Made by a program: the position numbers and the translations under genes. A stretch of 64,000 nucleotides of DNA from NCBI RefSeq assembly GCF_024594815.1, contig NZ_JANJOU010000013.1:101272-165271 (forward strand), given 5' to 3'. The DNA comes from Roseomonas populi (GTDB taxonomy: Bacteria; Pseudomonadota; Alphaproteobacteria; Acetobacterales; Acetobacteraceae). Under the pieces are notes generated by a model, which was given only the letters and a program-made list of their open reading frames with translations, was not told where the DNA came from and made no database searches. Position 1 is the first letter of the stretch, and every line of letters starts with the position of its first letter. This document shows, in pieces, positions 8,099-18,100 of this stretch.

Positions 8099-9229
8099 CT
8101 AGCGCGCGCTGGCGCTCGCCTCGGACCGCGTGGCGCCCACGCGGGTGGCCAGGGCCGCGGCCATGAACTCGTCCAGGTCGCCGTCCAGCACGGCGGCCGG
8201 GTTGCCCTTCTCCACCCCCGTCCGGAGGTCCTTCACCATCTGATAGGGCTGCAGGACATAGGACCGGATCTGGTGGCCCCAGCCGATATCGGTCTTCCCC
8301 GCCTCGGTGGCGGCGGAAACCGCCTCCCGCTTCTGCAGCTCCAGCTCGTAGAGGCGGGCGCGCAGCATATCCATGGCAATGGCGCGGTTGCGGTGCTGGG
8401 AGCGGTCCTGGGTGGAGGCCACCACGATCCCCGTGGGGATATGGGTGAAGCGCACGCCCGATTCCGTCTTGTTCACGTGCTGCCCGCCGGCACCCGACGC
8501 CCGGAACGTGTCGGTCCGCAAGTCGGCGGGGTTGATGTCCACCTGAATCTTGTCGTCGATCACCGGGTAGACATAGACGGAGGCGAAGCTCGTCTGCCGC
8601 TTGTCGTTGCCGCCGAAGGGCGAGATGCGGACGAGCCGGTGCACGCCCATCTCGGTCTTCAGCCAGCCATAGGCGTTGGGGCCGCTGACCTGGATCGTGG
8701 CGGACTTGATCCCGGCCTCGTCGCCCTCGCTCTGCTCGGTCAGCGAGACCTTGTAGCCGTGTGCCTCCGCCCAGCGCGTGTACATGCGGAGCATCATCTC
8801 CGCCCAGTCCTGCGCGTCCGTGCCGCCGGCGCCGGAGTTCACCTCCACATAGGCGTCGTTGGCGTCCGCCTCGCCGGAGAGGAGGCTCTCGATCTCCCGG
8901 CGCTTCGCCTCGGCCGCGAGGCGGTGCAGGTCGGCCACGGCGGCGTCGGCGGTGCCGGAATCATCCTCCGCCTCGGCCAGCTCGATCAGGTCCAGCGCGT
9001 CCTGCACGTCCTGCTCGAGCTTCTTCACCCCATCGATCTGGTCGGAGAGGCGGGTGCGCTCGCGCATCAGCTTCTGCGCCTCGGCGGCGTCGTTCCAGAG
9101 GGAGGGGTCCTCGGCGCGGGCGTTCAGCTCGTGCAGCCGCACGGTGGCCGCATCCCAGTTCAGGTGGCGGCGCAGCAGGGCGACGCTGTCGGCGATCTGG
9201 GCCTTCAGGCCCTCGGCATCGGCACGCAT
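8099..9229 (-). CDS. prfB: Peptide chain release factor 2 (RF2)
   Basis: A 376-residue class I release factor that ends translation at UGA and UAA. It has the N-terminal coiled segment, the acidic domain ending [24 protein letters not shown], the SPF stop-codon recognition tripeptide (VRISPFGG), and the catalytic GGQ ([19 protein letters not shown]). The frame is continuous from [11 protein letters not shown], so the programmed +1 frameshift known for many prfB genes is not used; the gene itself stops at TAG, which RF2 does not read. It lies between ponA and a DUF1643 gene, an arrangement consistent with the alphaproteobacterial amiC-ponA-prfB cluster. Confidence 0.97.
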   Translation of the reverse strand: MRADAEGLKAQIADSVALLRRHLNWDAATVRLHELNARAEDPSLWNDAAEAQKLMRERTRLSDQIDGVKKLEQDVQDALDLIELAEAEDDSGTADAAVADLHRLAAEAKRREIESLLSGEADANDAYVEVNSGAGGTDAQDWAEMMLRMYTRWAEAHGYKVSLTEQSEGDEAGIKSATIQVSGPNAYGWLKTEMGVHRLVRISPFGGNDKRQTSFASVYVYPVIDDKIQVDINPADLRTDTFRASGAGGQHVNKTESGVRFTHIPTGIVVASTQDRSQHRNRAIAMDMLRARLYELELQKREAVSAATEAGKTDIGWGHQIRSYVLQPYQMVKDLRTGVEKGNPAAVLDGDLDEFMAAALATRVGATRSEASASAR

Positions 9230-9284
9230 GGTTCGGCAGGTCCAGTCGGATCGCGTGAACCGCCGATCCGATCTCCTCGAAAGT

Positions 9285-9317
9285 GAAAGGGGCGCCCCAC
9301 CGGAGATGGGACGCCCC
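9285..9317 (-). terminator. Intrinsic terminator of ponA
   Basis: On the minus strand an 11-bp stem (GGGGCGTCCCA / TGGGGCGCCCC, one G-T wobble) with a 7-nt loop is followed by TTTC. It sits about 25 nt past the ponA stop and before prfB, so prfB probably has its own promoter or depends on read-through. Confidence 0.7.
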
Positions 9318-9341
9318 CGAGATAGGGTATCCTGGCCCGAC

Positions 9342-11996
9342 CTAGTAGAGCCCGCCCAGGCTGCTGTCCACGGCCGAGGCCGTGGCCCCGCCCGAACCGC
9401 CGCCGCCGCCATAGCCACCGCCGCCTTCCCCGCCACCGGAGCCGACATTGCCGCCCATCGGCGGGCGGGCCGCGTTCTCCGTGCCGGGCTTGAAGGGCTC
9501 CAGGATGGACTGGCCGTTGCTCGTCTGCACCCGCACCAGGGCCACGCCCGGGGGGGCGCGGAAGGGAACGGGCGGGCTGTCCTGCAGGGCCGCCGAGACC
9601 ACCTCGTTGAAGATCGGGGCCGCGTTGCCGCCGCCCGTCTCGCCCTCGCCGAGGCTGTGCGGGTCGTCGAAGCCCACCCAGACCGCCACCACGATGTCCG
9701 GGGTGAAGCCGACGAACCAGTTGTCGAAGTAGTCGTTCGTCGTGCCGGTCTTGCCGGCCACGGGGCGGTTCAGCCCCTTGGCGGCGGCAATGCCGGTGCC
9801 GCGCGTGGTCACGCCCTGGAGGATGGAGACCATCTGATAGGCCGCGATGGGGTCCACCACCTGCTGGCGCTGGTCCTCCAGCACGGGCGGGCCGGCGGAG
9901 ACGTCGCGGTTGCAGCCCACGCAGCGCCGGGCGTCGTTGCGCCACACCACGTGGCCGAAGCGGTCCTGCACGCTGTCGATCAGGCTCGGCTCCACCTTCT
10001 TGCCGCCATTGGCGAAGGAGGCGTAGCCGGCAGCCATCCGCATCACCGTCGTCTCGCCCGCGCCCAGCGCCATGGAGAGGACGCGCGGCATGTTCGGGAT
10101 CACCCCGAAGCGCCGGGCGGTATCGGCCACCTTGTCGATGCCGACCTCCTGCGCCAGCCGGATGGTGACGAGGTTGAGGGACTTCTCCACGGCGGTGCGC
10201 ATCGTCACCCAGCCGTTGGAGGTGCGGTCCCCGTAGTTGCCCGGCCGCCAGATGCCCTGGGGCGTCGCCAACTCGAAGGGCGCATCCAGGAGCTGCTGGT
10301 TCGGCGGGATGCCCTGCTCCAGCGCCGTGACATAGACGAAGGGCTTGAAGGAGGAGCCGGGCTGCCGCATCGCCTGGGTGGCGCGGTTGAACCAGGACTT
10401 GTCAAAGTTGAAGCCGCCGGACATGGCGAGCACCCGGCCCGTGGAGGGGTCGAGCGCGACCACCGCGCCCTCCACCTGCGGGATCTGGCGCAGCGCCAGC
10501 CGCTCCCGCGCCGGGGCGCGGGCATCGCCGCGGGCGGGGGCGGAAACCGTCTCCACCATCACCACGTCGCCGGGCGTCACGAGGTCGGCCATGCGGCGGG
10601 CGCCGACGGCGCGGCTGCCCTCGCGCTGCACGCGGCTCCAGGCCACGTCCTCCATGGCCAGCCGGCCCTCGCGCGGCTGGGCGGGCGTGCGGGGGCCGCC
10701 GGGGCGCTCGGCCCAGCCCAGCCGGGCCTCGCGCGCGCCCACCTCCAGTACCACGGCCAGCCGCCACTCCGGCAGCATGCCGGACACGCGCTGCACGCCC
10801 TCCAGCGCCGGCATCCAGTCGGCGGCGGCGGCGGAAACCTTCGTCACCGCGCCGCGCCAGGCGCCGCGCCGGCGGTCATAGGCCATCAAGTGGTCGCGCA
10901 GCGCCTTCTCCGTCGCCGCCTGCAGCTTCGGGTCCATGGAGGTGCGGACCACGAGGCCGCCCATGGTCGTCTGCTCCGGCCCGAAGCGGGCGTTCAGGTC
11001 GCGCCGCACCTCCTCCGTGAAGTACTGGCCCACGGCCACCATGTCCGGCCGGGCGCGGCCGCGGTACTGGATCGGCTCCTGCTTGGCGGCATCGGCCTCC
11101 TGCCGGGTGACGGCGCCGTCCTCCACCATGCGGTCCAGCACCCAGTCGCGCCGGGCCTTCGCGGCCTCGGGGAAGCGGGCGGGGTTGTAGTTGTTCGGGG
11201 CCTTGGGCAGCACCGCCAGGAAGGCGGTCTCGCCGAGCGTCAGCTCGTCCAGCCCCTTGTTGAAGTAGTTCTGCGCGGCGGCGGCAACGCCATAGGCCTG
11301 GGCGCCCAGGAAGATCTCGTTCAGGTAGATCTCGAGGATGCGCTCCTTGCTCATCGCCTGCTCCAGGCGGTTCGCCAGGATCGCCTCACGCACCTTGCGC
11401 ATGATGGTGCGGTCCGCGCCCACCAGCATGTTCTTCGCCACCTGCTGCGTGATGGTCGAGGCGCCGACGCTGCGCCGCCCCGTGCCCATCTGCTCCAGGT
11501 TGGTGAAGACCGCGCGGGCGATGGCGAAGGGATCCACGCCGTGGTGAGACCAGAAGTTCTGGTCCTCGGCGGAGACGAAGGCCTGCTGCACGCGCCTGGG
11601 GATGGCCGCGATCGGCACGAAGACGCGCCGCTCCAGCGCCATCTCCGCCATCAGGCGGCTGTCGGCGGCATAGATGCGCGACATCTGCGGGGGCTGGTAG
11701 TCGGCCAGCCAGGCGTGGTCCGGCAGGTCCGCGGTGGCCGTGCGCCACACGCCATAGGCGGCGATGGAGCCGATGATCACGCCGATGAGGGCGACGGAGA
11801 ACACGAATCCCACGGTCCGGCGCAGCCAGATCGCCCGCCGCGGGCGGGTGCGCTCCTTCTGTGGCCGCGGCGGCGGCACCGGCGGGATATCCATCTGGTC
11901 GTGCGGATCCCCATGGTGATCTGCGGGAGCGGAGCCGTCCCGGGGGCGGCGCTCACCCACCAGGGGCCGTTCGGCGCGGAGATCTCTGGAAGCCAT
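9342..11996 (-). CDS. mrcA: Penicillin-binding protein 1A (bifunctional transglycosylase/transpeptidase)
   Basis: An 884-residue class A PBP that polymerises and cross-links peptidoglycan at the inner membrane. A short cytoplasmic Pro/Arg-rich tail precedes one transmembrane helix ([20 protein letters not shown]). The GT51 domain has [14 protein letters not shown] (catalytic Glu near residue 144), [12 protein letters not shown] and the [14 protein letters not shown] helix. The transpeptidase has PGSSFKPF (nucleophile near S548), EKSLNL and [10 protein letters not shown]. The tail is Gly-rich and low complexity (about 30 residues). The chosen ATG has AGGA upstream; two ATGs and the first ATG at 12041 are alternatives adding up to 15 residues. 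It is transcribed in the same direction as amiC and prfB. Confidence 0.96.
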   Translation of the reverse strand: MASRDLRAERPLVGERRPRDGSAPADHHGDPHDQMDIPPVPPPRPQKERTRPRRAIWLRRTVGFVFSVALIGVIIGSIAAYGVWRTATADLPDHAWLADYQPPQMSRIYAADSRLMAEMALERRVFVPIAAIPRRVQQAFVSAEDQNFWSHHGVDPFAIARAVFTNLEQMGTGRRSVGASTITQQVAKNMLVGADRTIMRKVREAILANRLEQAMSKERILEIYLNEIFLGAQAYGVAAAAQNYFNKGLDELTLGETAFLAVLPKAPNNYNPARFPEAAKARRDWVLDRMVEDGAVTRQEADAAKQEPIQYRGRARPDMVAVGQYFTEEVRRDLNARFGPEQTTMGGLVVRTSMDPKLQAATEKALRDHLMAYDRRRGAWRGAVTKVSAAAADWMPALEGVQRVSGMLPEWRLAVVLEVGAREARLGWAERPGGPRTPAQPREGRLAMEDVAWSRVQREGSRAVGARRMADLVTPGDVVMVETVSAPARGDARAPARERLALRQIPQVEGAVVALDPSTGRVLAMSGGFNFDKSWFNRATQAMRQPGSSFKPFVYVTALEQGIPPNQQLLDAPFELATPQGIWRPGNYGDRTSNGWVTMRTAVEKSLNLVTIRLAQEVGIDKVADTARRFGVIPNMPRVLSMALGAGETTVMRMAAGYASFANGGKKVEPSLIDSVQDRFGHVVWRNDARRCVGCNRDVSAGPPVLEDQRQQVVDPIAAYQMVSILQGVTTRGTGIAAAKGLNRPVAGKTGTTNDYFDNWFVGFTPDIVVAVWVGFDDPHSLGEGETGGGNAAPIFNEVVSAALQDSPPVPFRAPPGVALVRVQTSNGQSILEPFKPGTENAARPPMGGNVGSGGGEGGGGYGGGGGSGGATASAVDSSLGGLY

Positions 11997-12260
11997 TCCG
12001 TTCCTCATGGCCGCCATTGGTCCGGGCGGCCTCACAATCATTTAGCAACTGGCGTGGCGCGGGGGCGAATGACAGGCCCGTGCCCCTCTGCACAGAATTC
12101 TTACCACTAAGAGCCGGATCGGCGCCCCTGCCGGTGCGTCGTCCCACCCCCGCGCGGGGGTCGGGGCCTTAACCGGCCCCCGGCCCCCGGGTTGTGGCCG
12201 CGCCGCGGTTCCCCCGGCCCTGTGGCCCCGGCGCCATGGTGCGGCGCCCTGTCCCCCCGC

Positions 12261-13400
12261 TCATCCCACGGATGTCACGCCCAGGCCCGGGCGCTCCAGG
12301 TAGTCCTCCACCGCCCCGGCCAGGGCGGTGGCCACGACCGCCCGGTGCTCGGGCCGCTTGAGCTGCGCCTCGTCCCGCCGGTCCGAGAGGAAGCCGATCT
12401 CGACGAGCATCGAGGGCACGTCGGGCGACTTCAGCACGGCGAAGGCGGCCTGCCGGTGCGTGTTCGGCAGCAGGGGCACGCGCGGGCGCAGCGCGGAGAC
12501 GGCCATGCCCGCCAGCCGGGCCGATCCCTGCCGCGTCTCCTGCCGCACGAGGCTGAGGAGGATGCGCTGCACGTCCGCCGGCACGGGGGGCAGGTTCAGC
12601 CCGCCCGCCGAATCCGCCGCGTTCTCTCGCCGGGCGAGCGCGGCCGAGAGGGCGTCCGAGGCCGTCTCGGACAGGGTATAGACGCTGGCCCCCCGCGCGC
12701 CGGGCGCGGAATCCGCGTGGATGGAGACGAAGAGGACGGCGCGGTTGCGGCGGGCGAAATCCACCCGGCCAGCCAGCGGCACGAAGGTGTCGCGGCTGCG
12801 GGTGAGGAGCACGCGGCACCGCCCGCCCGCCTCCAGCCGCCGCTTCATCTCCTGGGCGGCGGCCAGGACGATCCGCTTCTCATAGGTGCCGGTGGCGCCG
12901 ATGGTGCCAGGGTCCTTGCCCCCATGGCCGGGGTCCAGCACCACCACCGGCCGCGGCGCCGCCTGCCCCTGGGCGATCGGGCGGCCCGGCCCGGCCATGC
13001 GGGCGAAGCCGACGGCGGGCCCGGGACGGATGGAGAGGACGAGCGCGCCGCCCTCTTTCGAGACGTCCGGCATCGCTACGGGGCCGGAGAGGTCGATCAC
13101 CAGCCGCCGGGCGCGAGCGTCCCAGCGGGCCGCGCGCACGGGGCCGGACCCGGCCAGGGCGCGCGGCCCGTCCCAGTCGTGGCGCGGCAGGCTGAGGATC
13201 AGGCGCGCCGGCCGGGCATCGGCGGTCAGGCGCCAGGCCTGGCCGGCCGCGCCGGGCAGCACCAGCCGCGCCGCCCCGCCATCCGCCCCCAGGCTCGCCG
13301 ATTCGGCCCTGGCCAGGCCCGGTGCCGCCAGCGCGGCGAGCGCGGCCGCCAGCAGGCCGCGGCGCGGAAGAGTCGGTCCCATCCCCCTCAAGCCCCCCAT
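12261..13400 (-). CDS. amiC: N-acetylmuramoyl-L-alanine amidase (AmiC type)
   Basis: A 379-residue periplasmic zinc amidase that cleaves the MurNAc-L-Ala bond to separate daughter cells. A Tat-like signal (LPRRGLLAAALAALAAPGLARA) is followed by an AMIN-like beta domain (about residues 30-160) and an Amidase_3 domain with zinc ligands in LDPGHGGKDPG, a Glu in TYEKRIVLAAA, SIHAD, and the catalytic Glu in PSMLVEIGFLS. GGGG lies 6 nt before the ATG used; a second ATG 18 nt downstream, preceded by GAGGGGG at short spacing, is possible. It is divergent from rne and upstream of ponA, matching the usual alphaproteobacterial order. Confidence 0.95.
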   Translation of the reverse strand: MGGLRGMGPTLPRRGLLAAALAALAAPGLARAESASLGADGGAARLVLPGAAGQAWRLTADARPARLILSLPRHDWDGPRALAGSGPVRAARWDARARRLVIDLSGPVAMPDVSKEGGALVLSIRPGPAVGFARMAGPGRPIAQGQAAPRPVVVLDPGHGGKDPGTIGATGTYEKRIVLAAAQEMKRRLEAGGRCRVLLTRSRDTFVPLAGRVDFARRNRAVLFVSIHADSAPGARGASVYTLSETASDALSAALARRENAADSAGGLNLPPVPADVQRILLSLVRQETRQGSARLAGMAVSALRPRVPLLPNTHRQAAFAVLKSPDVPSMLVEIGFLSDRRDEAQLKRPEHRAVVATALAGAVEDYLERPGLGVTSVG

Positions 13401-14033
13401 GATGATCCCCAGCGCATCCCCCGATGCGCCATATCCGGCCACATCGTAGCACCGGGATTGCGGTTGAAGCGTGACGGAGGGAAACGGGCCGCTTCGGCGG
13501 CCGGTGTGTCCTGCCGCACACAGCGCCTTGCCCCCCGCCCACCCCCTGCGTATGGTGCCTTGCCCCGGCGGCACGCCGCCGGTGGAGGGTTCCGGGCGCG
13601 GCCGATACAGGGCCGCCGGTCCATTCCGATGGGACGCCCGCCCCCTTATCGCCCCGGAAGGGGCCGCCGCCAGAGCCGGTTCCCGGCCCCCGCGTCGGCC
13701 CACGGGGGCGCGGGGAGAACCACCCTCTCCGGCGCGCGCCATGCGGCGCGGCAGGGCCGAGCGCCACCGACGGATATCCCGAGCGCGGGAAATCCAGGTG
13801 GCCATGGACCGCAACGCGCCAGTCGCCGGCCCGCCCGCGCGCCTTATGGGCTGCGCCTAAGGGGTCGCGCACGGCACGCCGAAACCATTGGGGCATCCCC
13901 GGATGCCCGACACGGGAGAAAGGACGGATGACGGCGATGCTTCGCACAGCCCCGCGCCCCGCCTCTCCCGCTCCGCCAACCCTCACCGCCGCCGGCAGCC
14001 CAGGGCCCCGCGCGGCGCGGAGTGACGCCTTCC
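13401..14033. other. Long divergent intergenic region between amiC and rne
   Basis: About 630 bases without a supportable full-size gene. It must hold the amiC and rne promoters. Open frames here are GC-driven shadows. The only element I single out is a short frame with a strong ribosome-binding site near the rne start, listed separately. A long rne leader would fit the known autoregulation of RNase E through its 5' UTR in other bacteria, but I cannot identify a conserved structure by eye. Confidence 0.5.
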
Positions 14034-14110
14034 ATGACCAAGCGCATGCTGATCGATGCATCCCACCCCGAAGAGACGCGGGTGGTGGTGCTGGACGGCA
14101 ACCGTCTTGA
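13928..14110 (+). other. Possible leader ORF overlapping the rne start
   Basis: An ATG with a strong upstream GAGAAAGGACGG opens a 60-codon frame that runs 76 nt into rne in another frame. Its Ala/Pro/Arg-rich product matches no family I know. It is notable because its ribosome-binding site looks better than that of rne itself. It may be a chance frame in GC-rich DNA. Confidence 0.2.
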
Positions 14111-17024
14111 GGACTTCGACCTCGAGACCCAGAACCGCCGCCCGCTGAAGGGCAACATCTACCTCGCCAAAATCGTCCGCGTGGAGCCGAGCCTCCAGGC
14201 CGCCTTCGTGGAGTACGGCGGCAACCGCCACGGCTTCCTCGCCTTCGGCGAGATCCACCCGGACTACTACCAGATCCCCGTCGCCGACCGTCAGCGCCTG
14301 CTGGAGATGCAGGCCCAGGAAGATGAGGACGAGGATCCCGAGGACGAGATCGAAACCGCCGCCGAGCGGCTGGCACCGGCCGACGACGCCGACCTGATCG
14401 GCCGCGAGGAGGCCGCCGCCGAGGCTCCGGCCGAGACCACGGCCTCCGGGGAGCCTCGGTCCGGCGCCACCGGTGCCGAGCCCCCGGCCGGGAGCGAGAC
14501 GCTGGATGAGACCGGCGCCACCGCCGCCACGCTCGAGGACGCGTCCGCGCCCGAGGCTGCGGGTGAAGCCGCCAACGAAGCTGTCCCTGGGGCCTCCACG
14601 GCCGAGACGGCGGGCGAGGACGGCGCGCCGCTCGACCCCTCCCCCACGCTCCGCGCGCAGCCCATGACGATGCATGTGGACCGCGTGAGCGAGGGCGACC
14701 CCGTCGCCGAGCCCACCGCTACGGAAGCTTCCTCCGACGAGGAGGATGACGAGGTGGAGACGGTGGCCGAGGACGCCACCCCGCCAGAGACGGTGGGCGG
14801 CGGTTCCCGCGAGACGGATGAGGGCGGGGACGAGGAGCGCCGCGAGCGCCGCATCCCCTCCCGCTTCCTACGCCACTACAAGATCCAGGAGGTGATCCGC
14901 CGCCGGCAGATCATCCTCGTCCAGGTCGTGAAGGAGGAGCGCGGCAACAAGGGCGCGGCGCTGACCACCTACATCTCCCTGCCCGGCCGCTTCTCGGTCC
15001 TGATGCCGAACTCGCCCAAGGGCGGCGGCGTCTCCCGCAAGATCTCCTCCGCCTCCGACCGCAAGCGCCTGCGCGAGGTGATCGACGAGGTGGGGCTGCC
15101 CAAGGGCATGGGCATTATCGTCCGCACCGCCGGCGCCCAGCGCCCGAAGCCGGAGATCCGGCGCGACTGCGAGTACCTGCTGGGCCTGTGGGACAGCATC
15201 CGCGAGCGCACGCTGAAGTCCATGGCGCCCGCGCTGGTCTATGAGGAGGCCGACCTCCTCAAGCGCTCGCTGCGCGACAACTTCTCGAAGGACATCGAGG
15301 AGATCCAGATCGAGGGCGAGGACGCGTTCCGCCAGGCGCGCGAGTTCACCCGCGCGCTGATGCCGCAGAACGAGCGGAAGATTAAGCTGTACCGCGAGCC
15401 GGGCATGCCGCTGTTTGCCCGCACGGGCGTGGAGCAGCAGCTCGACGCGATGATGCAGCCGACCGTGCAGCTCCGCTCCGGCGGCTACATCGTGATCAAC
15501 CAGACCGAGGCGCTGGTCTCCATCGACGTGAACTCCGGCCGCGCCACGCGCGACCGGCACATCGAGGACACGGCGCTGCGCACGAACCTGGAGGCCGCGG
15601 ACGAGATCGCGCGCCAGCTTCGCCTGCGCGACCTGGCCGGCCTCATCGTGATCGACTTCATCGACATGGAGAGCAGCCGCCACGACGCGATGGTGGAGCG
15701 GCGCATCAAGGAGGCGCTGCAGCAGGACCGCGCGCGCATCCAGGTCGGCCGCATCAGCCACTTCGGCCTGCTGGAGATGTCCCGCCAGCGGCTGCGGCCG
15801 AGCCTGACGGAGCACTCCTTCGTCACCTGCCCGCACTGCCAGGGCCTGGGTATCGTCCGCTCGGATGAGAGCTCCGCCCTGCACGTGCTGCGCGCCATCG
15901 AGGAGGAGGGCGCCAAGCGCCGCGCCGCCGAGATCGTGGTGCACTGCTCCCCGGCGGTGGCGATGCACATCCTCAACCGCAAGCGCGAGCGCCTGGCCGC
16001 CACCGAGGCGCGCTACGCCATGTGCGTGGTGTTCGAGCCCGACGCGGAGATGGCCGCGGCCGCCCACCGGATCGACCGCACCCGCCCGCAGACGCAGCAG
16101 CCGCCCACCAGCGCCGCCATGCCCGCGCTGCGGATGGACTACGCGCCGGAGCCGGTCTTCCTCCCCAGCGTCGAGGATGAGGAGGACGAGGTCGGCACCG
16201 CGAACGACGTCGCCGAGGGAACGACCGAGGCCTCCGAGGGCAATGGTGGTGAGGGCAACGGGGAGCGCGGCCGCCGCCGCCGCCGCCGCCGCCGGGGTGG
16301 CCGCCGCGAGGAGGGCGCGCCCTCCGACGGCACTGGGTCCGAGGACGAGTCCGAATCCAGCCCCGTCTCCGACGAGGGCGCCGAGGACGTTGTCGAGGCT
16401 GTGGGCGAGGCCGCTCCTGCCGAGGCCGATGCGGGAGCAGCGCCCGCGCAGGCTCCCTCGGAGGATCGGCCGGAGGGGGATGCCCGCCGTCGCCGCGGCC
16501 GGCGCGGCGGCAGCCGCTTCCGCAAGGAGGGTGAGGCGGCTCGCTATGCTGGCCCCACCCCCGCCGATCCCTTCGCCGGGATCGACGACGCGCTGATGGA
16601 CGCGATGGACGCGGTCGAGGAGGCCTCCGCCGCCGAGCCGGCACCGCGCAGCGTGCGGGAGATCCCGATCGTCGAGGCCCCCCTGCCCGCCGAGGCGCCG
16701 GCCGACGCCGGTGCTGAGGAAGCCGCCATCCAGGGAGTTGCCCTCGATCAGCCGGTCGCCGACGAGGCTACCCGCGACGAAGTCCCGGCCGAGGTCACGC
16801 CGCCCGTGGCCGAGATCGCGCCCGAGGTGACGCCCGGGGCCGCACCGGCGGCCGATGAGCCCGCCCCGGTGGCCGAAACTGCGCCCGCGGCGCAGCCGGC
16901 GGAGGCCGTGCCGGCCGATGCCGCACCGGCCGAGCCCGTGGTGGGTGCCGCCGTGCAGCCCGTCCTGCTCGGCGCCGAGGACGCCCCGGCTGCCCCGGCG
17001 AAGAAGGGGTGGTGGCGCCGCTGA
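14034..17024 (+). CDS. rne: Ribonuclease E/G, RNase E type with long disordered extensions
   Basis: A 996-residue endoribonuclease that starts mRNA decay and processes structured RNA. MTKRMLIDASHPEETRVVVL opens the catalytic half. The S1 domain is split by an acidic Glu/Ala-rich insert (about residues 95-275), and the fold resumes at RHYKIQEVIRRRQIILVQVV. DNase I-like catalytic motifs SIDVNSGR and IVIDFIDM follow, then the zinc link VTCPHCQGLG. The C-terminal third is disordered: an arginine block (GRRRRRRRRGG), another (ARRRRGRRGG), and long Ala/Pro/Glu tracts, the usual scaffold for RNA and degradosome partners. The chosen ATG gives the standard N terminus; a GTG/ATG 12 nt upstream is possible. 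Its end lies just before the GNAT-Nudix gene. Confidence 0.96.
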   Translation: MTKRMLIDASHPEETRVVVLDGNRLEDFDLETQNRRPLKGNIYLAKIVRVEPSLQAAFVEYGGNRHGFLAFGEIHPDYYQIPVADRQRLLEMQAQEDEDEDPEDEIETAAERLAPADDADLIGREEAAAEAPAETTASGEPRSGATGAEPPAGSETLDETGATAATLEDASAPEAAGEAANEAVPGASTAETAGEDGAPLDPSPTLRAQPMTMHVDRVSEGDPVAEPTATEASSDEEDDEVETVAEDATPPETVGGGSRETDEGGDEERRERRIPSRFLRHYKIQEVIRRRQIILVQVVKEERGNKGAALTTYISLPGRFSVLMPNSPKGGGVSRKISSASDRKRLREVIDEVGLPKGMGIIVRTAGAQRPKPEIRRDCEYLLGLWDSIRERTLKSMAPALVYEEADLLKRSLRDNFSKDIEEIQIEGEDAFRQAREFTRALMPQNERKIKLYREPGMPLFARTGVEQQLDAMMQPTVQLRSGGYIVINQTEALVSIDVNSGRATRDRHIEDTALRTNLEAADEIARQLRLRDLAGLIVIDFIDMESSRHDAMVERRIKEALQQDRARIQVGRISHFGLLEMSRQRLRPSLTEHSFVTCPHCQGLGIVRSDESSALHVLRAIEEEGAKRRAAEIVVHCSPAVAMHILNRKRERLAATEARYAMCVVFEPDAEMAAAAHRIDRTRPQTQQPPTSAAMPALRMDYAPEPVFLPSVEDEEDEVGTANDVAEGTTEASEGNGGEGNGERGRRRRRRRRGGRREEGAPSDGTGSEDESESSPVSDEGAEDVVEAVGEAAPAEADAGAAPAQAPSEDRPEGDARRRRGRRGGSRFRKEGEAARYAGPTPADPFAGIDDALMDAMDAVEEASAAEPAPRSVREIPIVEAPLPAEAPADAGAEEAAIQGVALDQPVADEATRDEVPAEVTPPVAEIAPEVTPGAAPAADEPAPVAETAPAAQPAEAVPADAAPAEPVVGAAVQPVLLGAEDAPAAPAKKGWWRR

Positions 17025-17056
17025 TCCCGGCGGCGCGCCCAGGGGAAAGGCTTGAC

Positions 17057-18064
17057 GTGCCCGACGCGATCTTCGCGCCGCTCCAGGCCGGGCAGCTCGT
17101 TCTCCGCGCCCTGCGCGCGGGGGACGCGCCCCAGCTTCATCGCCTGGTGAACGACTGGGAGGTGGCGCGCATGCTGGCGCGCGTCCCCTTCCCTTACCCG
17201 CGCGAGCTGGCGGATGAGTGGATCGCATCCACCCGCGCCCAGATCGAGGCGGGGACGGCCTGGCACCTGGCGGTGGAGCGGGACGGCGCGCTGGTGGGCT
17301 GCGTCGGCCTGACCACCACTCGGGACGCGCCACGCCACGCGGAGATCGGCTACTGGGTCGGCCGCCGCCACTGGGGCCAGGGCATCGGGCCGGAAGCCGC
17401 CGGGCGGCTGGCCCGCTGGGCGCTGGCGAATCTCGACCTCGACGTGATCCACGCCTCGGTGCTGGAGGAGAACAAGCGCTCCGCCGCCGTTCTGGCGCGG
17501 ATCGGCTTCCTTGAGGACGGGATGGCGGAGCAGGACTTCACCGCCCGCAACGCCCGCCTTCCCGTGCGCCGCTTCCGCGCCGGCCGGGCGGAGCTCTCCG
17601 CCGCCCCGGAGACGCCGCCGCAGCCCGAGGCGCCCGCCGACGCGGCGCCGGCCGCCGCGCCGGGGGCCAAGCTGCTGCTGGTGGCCGCCTGCGCGCTGAT
17701 CGATTCGGACGGCCGCGTGCTGCTGGCCCGCCGGCCGGAGGGCAAGCCGATGGCCGGGCTCTGGGAGTTCCCCGGCGGGAAGCTCGCCCCCGGCGAGACG
17801 CCGGAGGACGCGCTGATCCGGGAGCTGCACGAGGAGCTGGGGATCGACGTCTCCGCCGCCTGCCTCGCCCCCTTCGCCTTCGCCTCCCATCCGCTGGACG
17901 GGAAGCACCTGCTGATGCCGCTCTACCTCTGCCGCCGCTGGAACGGCACGGTGGAGGGGCGCGAGGGCCAGGCGCTCGCCTGGGTGCGGCCGAACAAGCT
18001 GGCCGATTATGCCATGCCGCCGGCGGACAAGCCGCTGGTGGCGCTGCTGCGGGATTTTCTTTGA
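17057..18064 (+). CDS. Bifunctional GNAT acetyltransferase / Nudix (MutT-like) hydrolase
   Basis: A 335-residue two-domain protein. Residues 1-165 are a RimJ/RimL-type GNAT domain (LVLRALRAGDAPQLHRLVND, EIGYWVGRRHWGQGIGPEAA, ASVLEENKRSAAVLARIGF). A 30-residue Pro/Ala linker leads to a MutT-type domain with a complete Nudix box, GKLAPGETPEDALIRELHEE then LGI, expected to clean oxidised nucleotides such as 8-oxo-dGTP. This domain order is a known alphaproteobacterial fusion. The GTG used has AGGGGAAAGG 6 nt upstream; a GTG at 17009 would overlap rne by 16 nt. It probably shares the rne transcript. The acetyl acceptor is unknown. Confidence 0.88.
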   Translation: MPDAIFAPLQAGQLVLRALRAGDAPQLHRLVNDWEVARMLARVPFPYPRELADEWIASTRAQIEAGTAWHLAVERDGALVGCVGLTTTRDAPRHAEIGYWVGRRHWGQGIGPEAAGRLARWALANLDLDVIHASVLEENKRSAAVLARIGFLEDGMAEQDFTARNARLPVRRFRAGRAELSAAPETPPQPEAPADAAPAAAPGAKLLLVAACALIDSDGRVLLARRPEGKPMAGLWEFPGGKLAPGETPEDALIRELHEELGIDVSAACLAPFAFASHPLDGKHLLMPLYLCRRWNGTVEGREGQALAWVRPNKLADYAMPPADKPLVALLRDFL

Positions 18065-18069
18065 AGCGG

Positions 18070-18097
18070 ATGGCGGCCCCGACGGCAGGGCCGCCAT
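18070..18097. repeat. Perfect 10-bp inverted repeat after the GNAT-Nudix gene
   Basis: The arms ATGGCGGCCC and GGGCCGCCAT are exact reverse complements with an 8-nt loop. The repeat starts 5 nt after one stop codon and ends 3 nt before the next gene's GTG. No T tract follows, so it may be a weak terminator or a structure limiting initiation of the small downstream gene. Confidence 0.55.
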
Positions 18098-18100
18098 GGA

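Noticed and set aside
8859..12110. A plus-strand frame of more than 1,000 codons opposite ponA and prfB
   Set aside because: It is antisense to two well-recognised genes, is Arg/His/Gly-rich low-complexity sequence, and arises because high GC3 removes stop codons from the opposite strand.
12147..12160. Palindrome CCCCCGCGCGGGGG downstream of amiC
   Set aside because: It is a simple GC block with no loop or T tract, common in DNA of this composition, about 100 nt from the amiC stop; not enough to call a terminator.
14868..17333. An 821-codon minus-strand frame opposite rne
   Set aside because: It is antisense to the RNase E gene, which has full catalytic motifs; its translation matches no family and mirrors the rne codon pattern.
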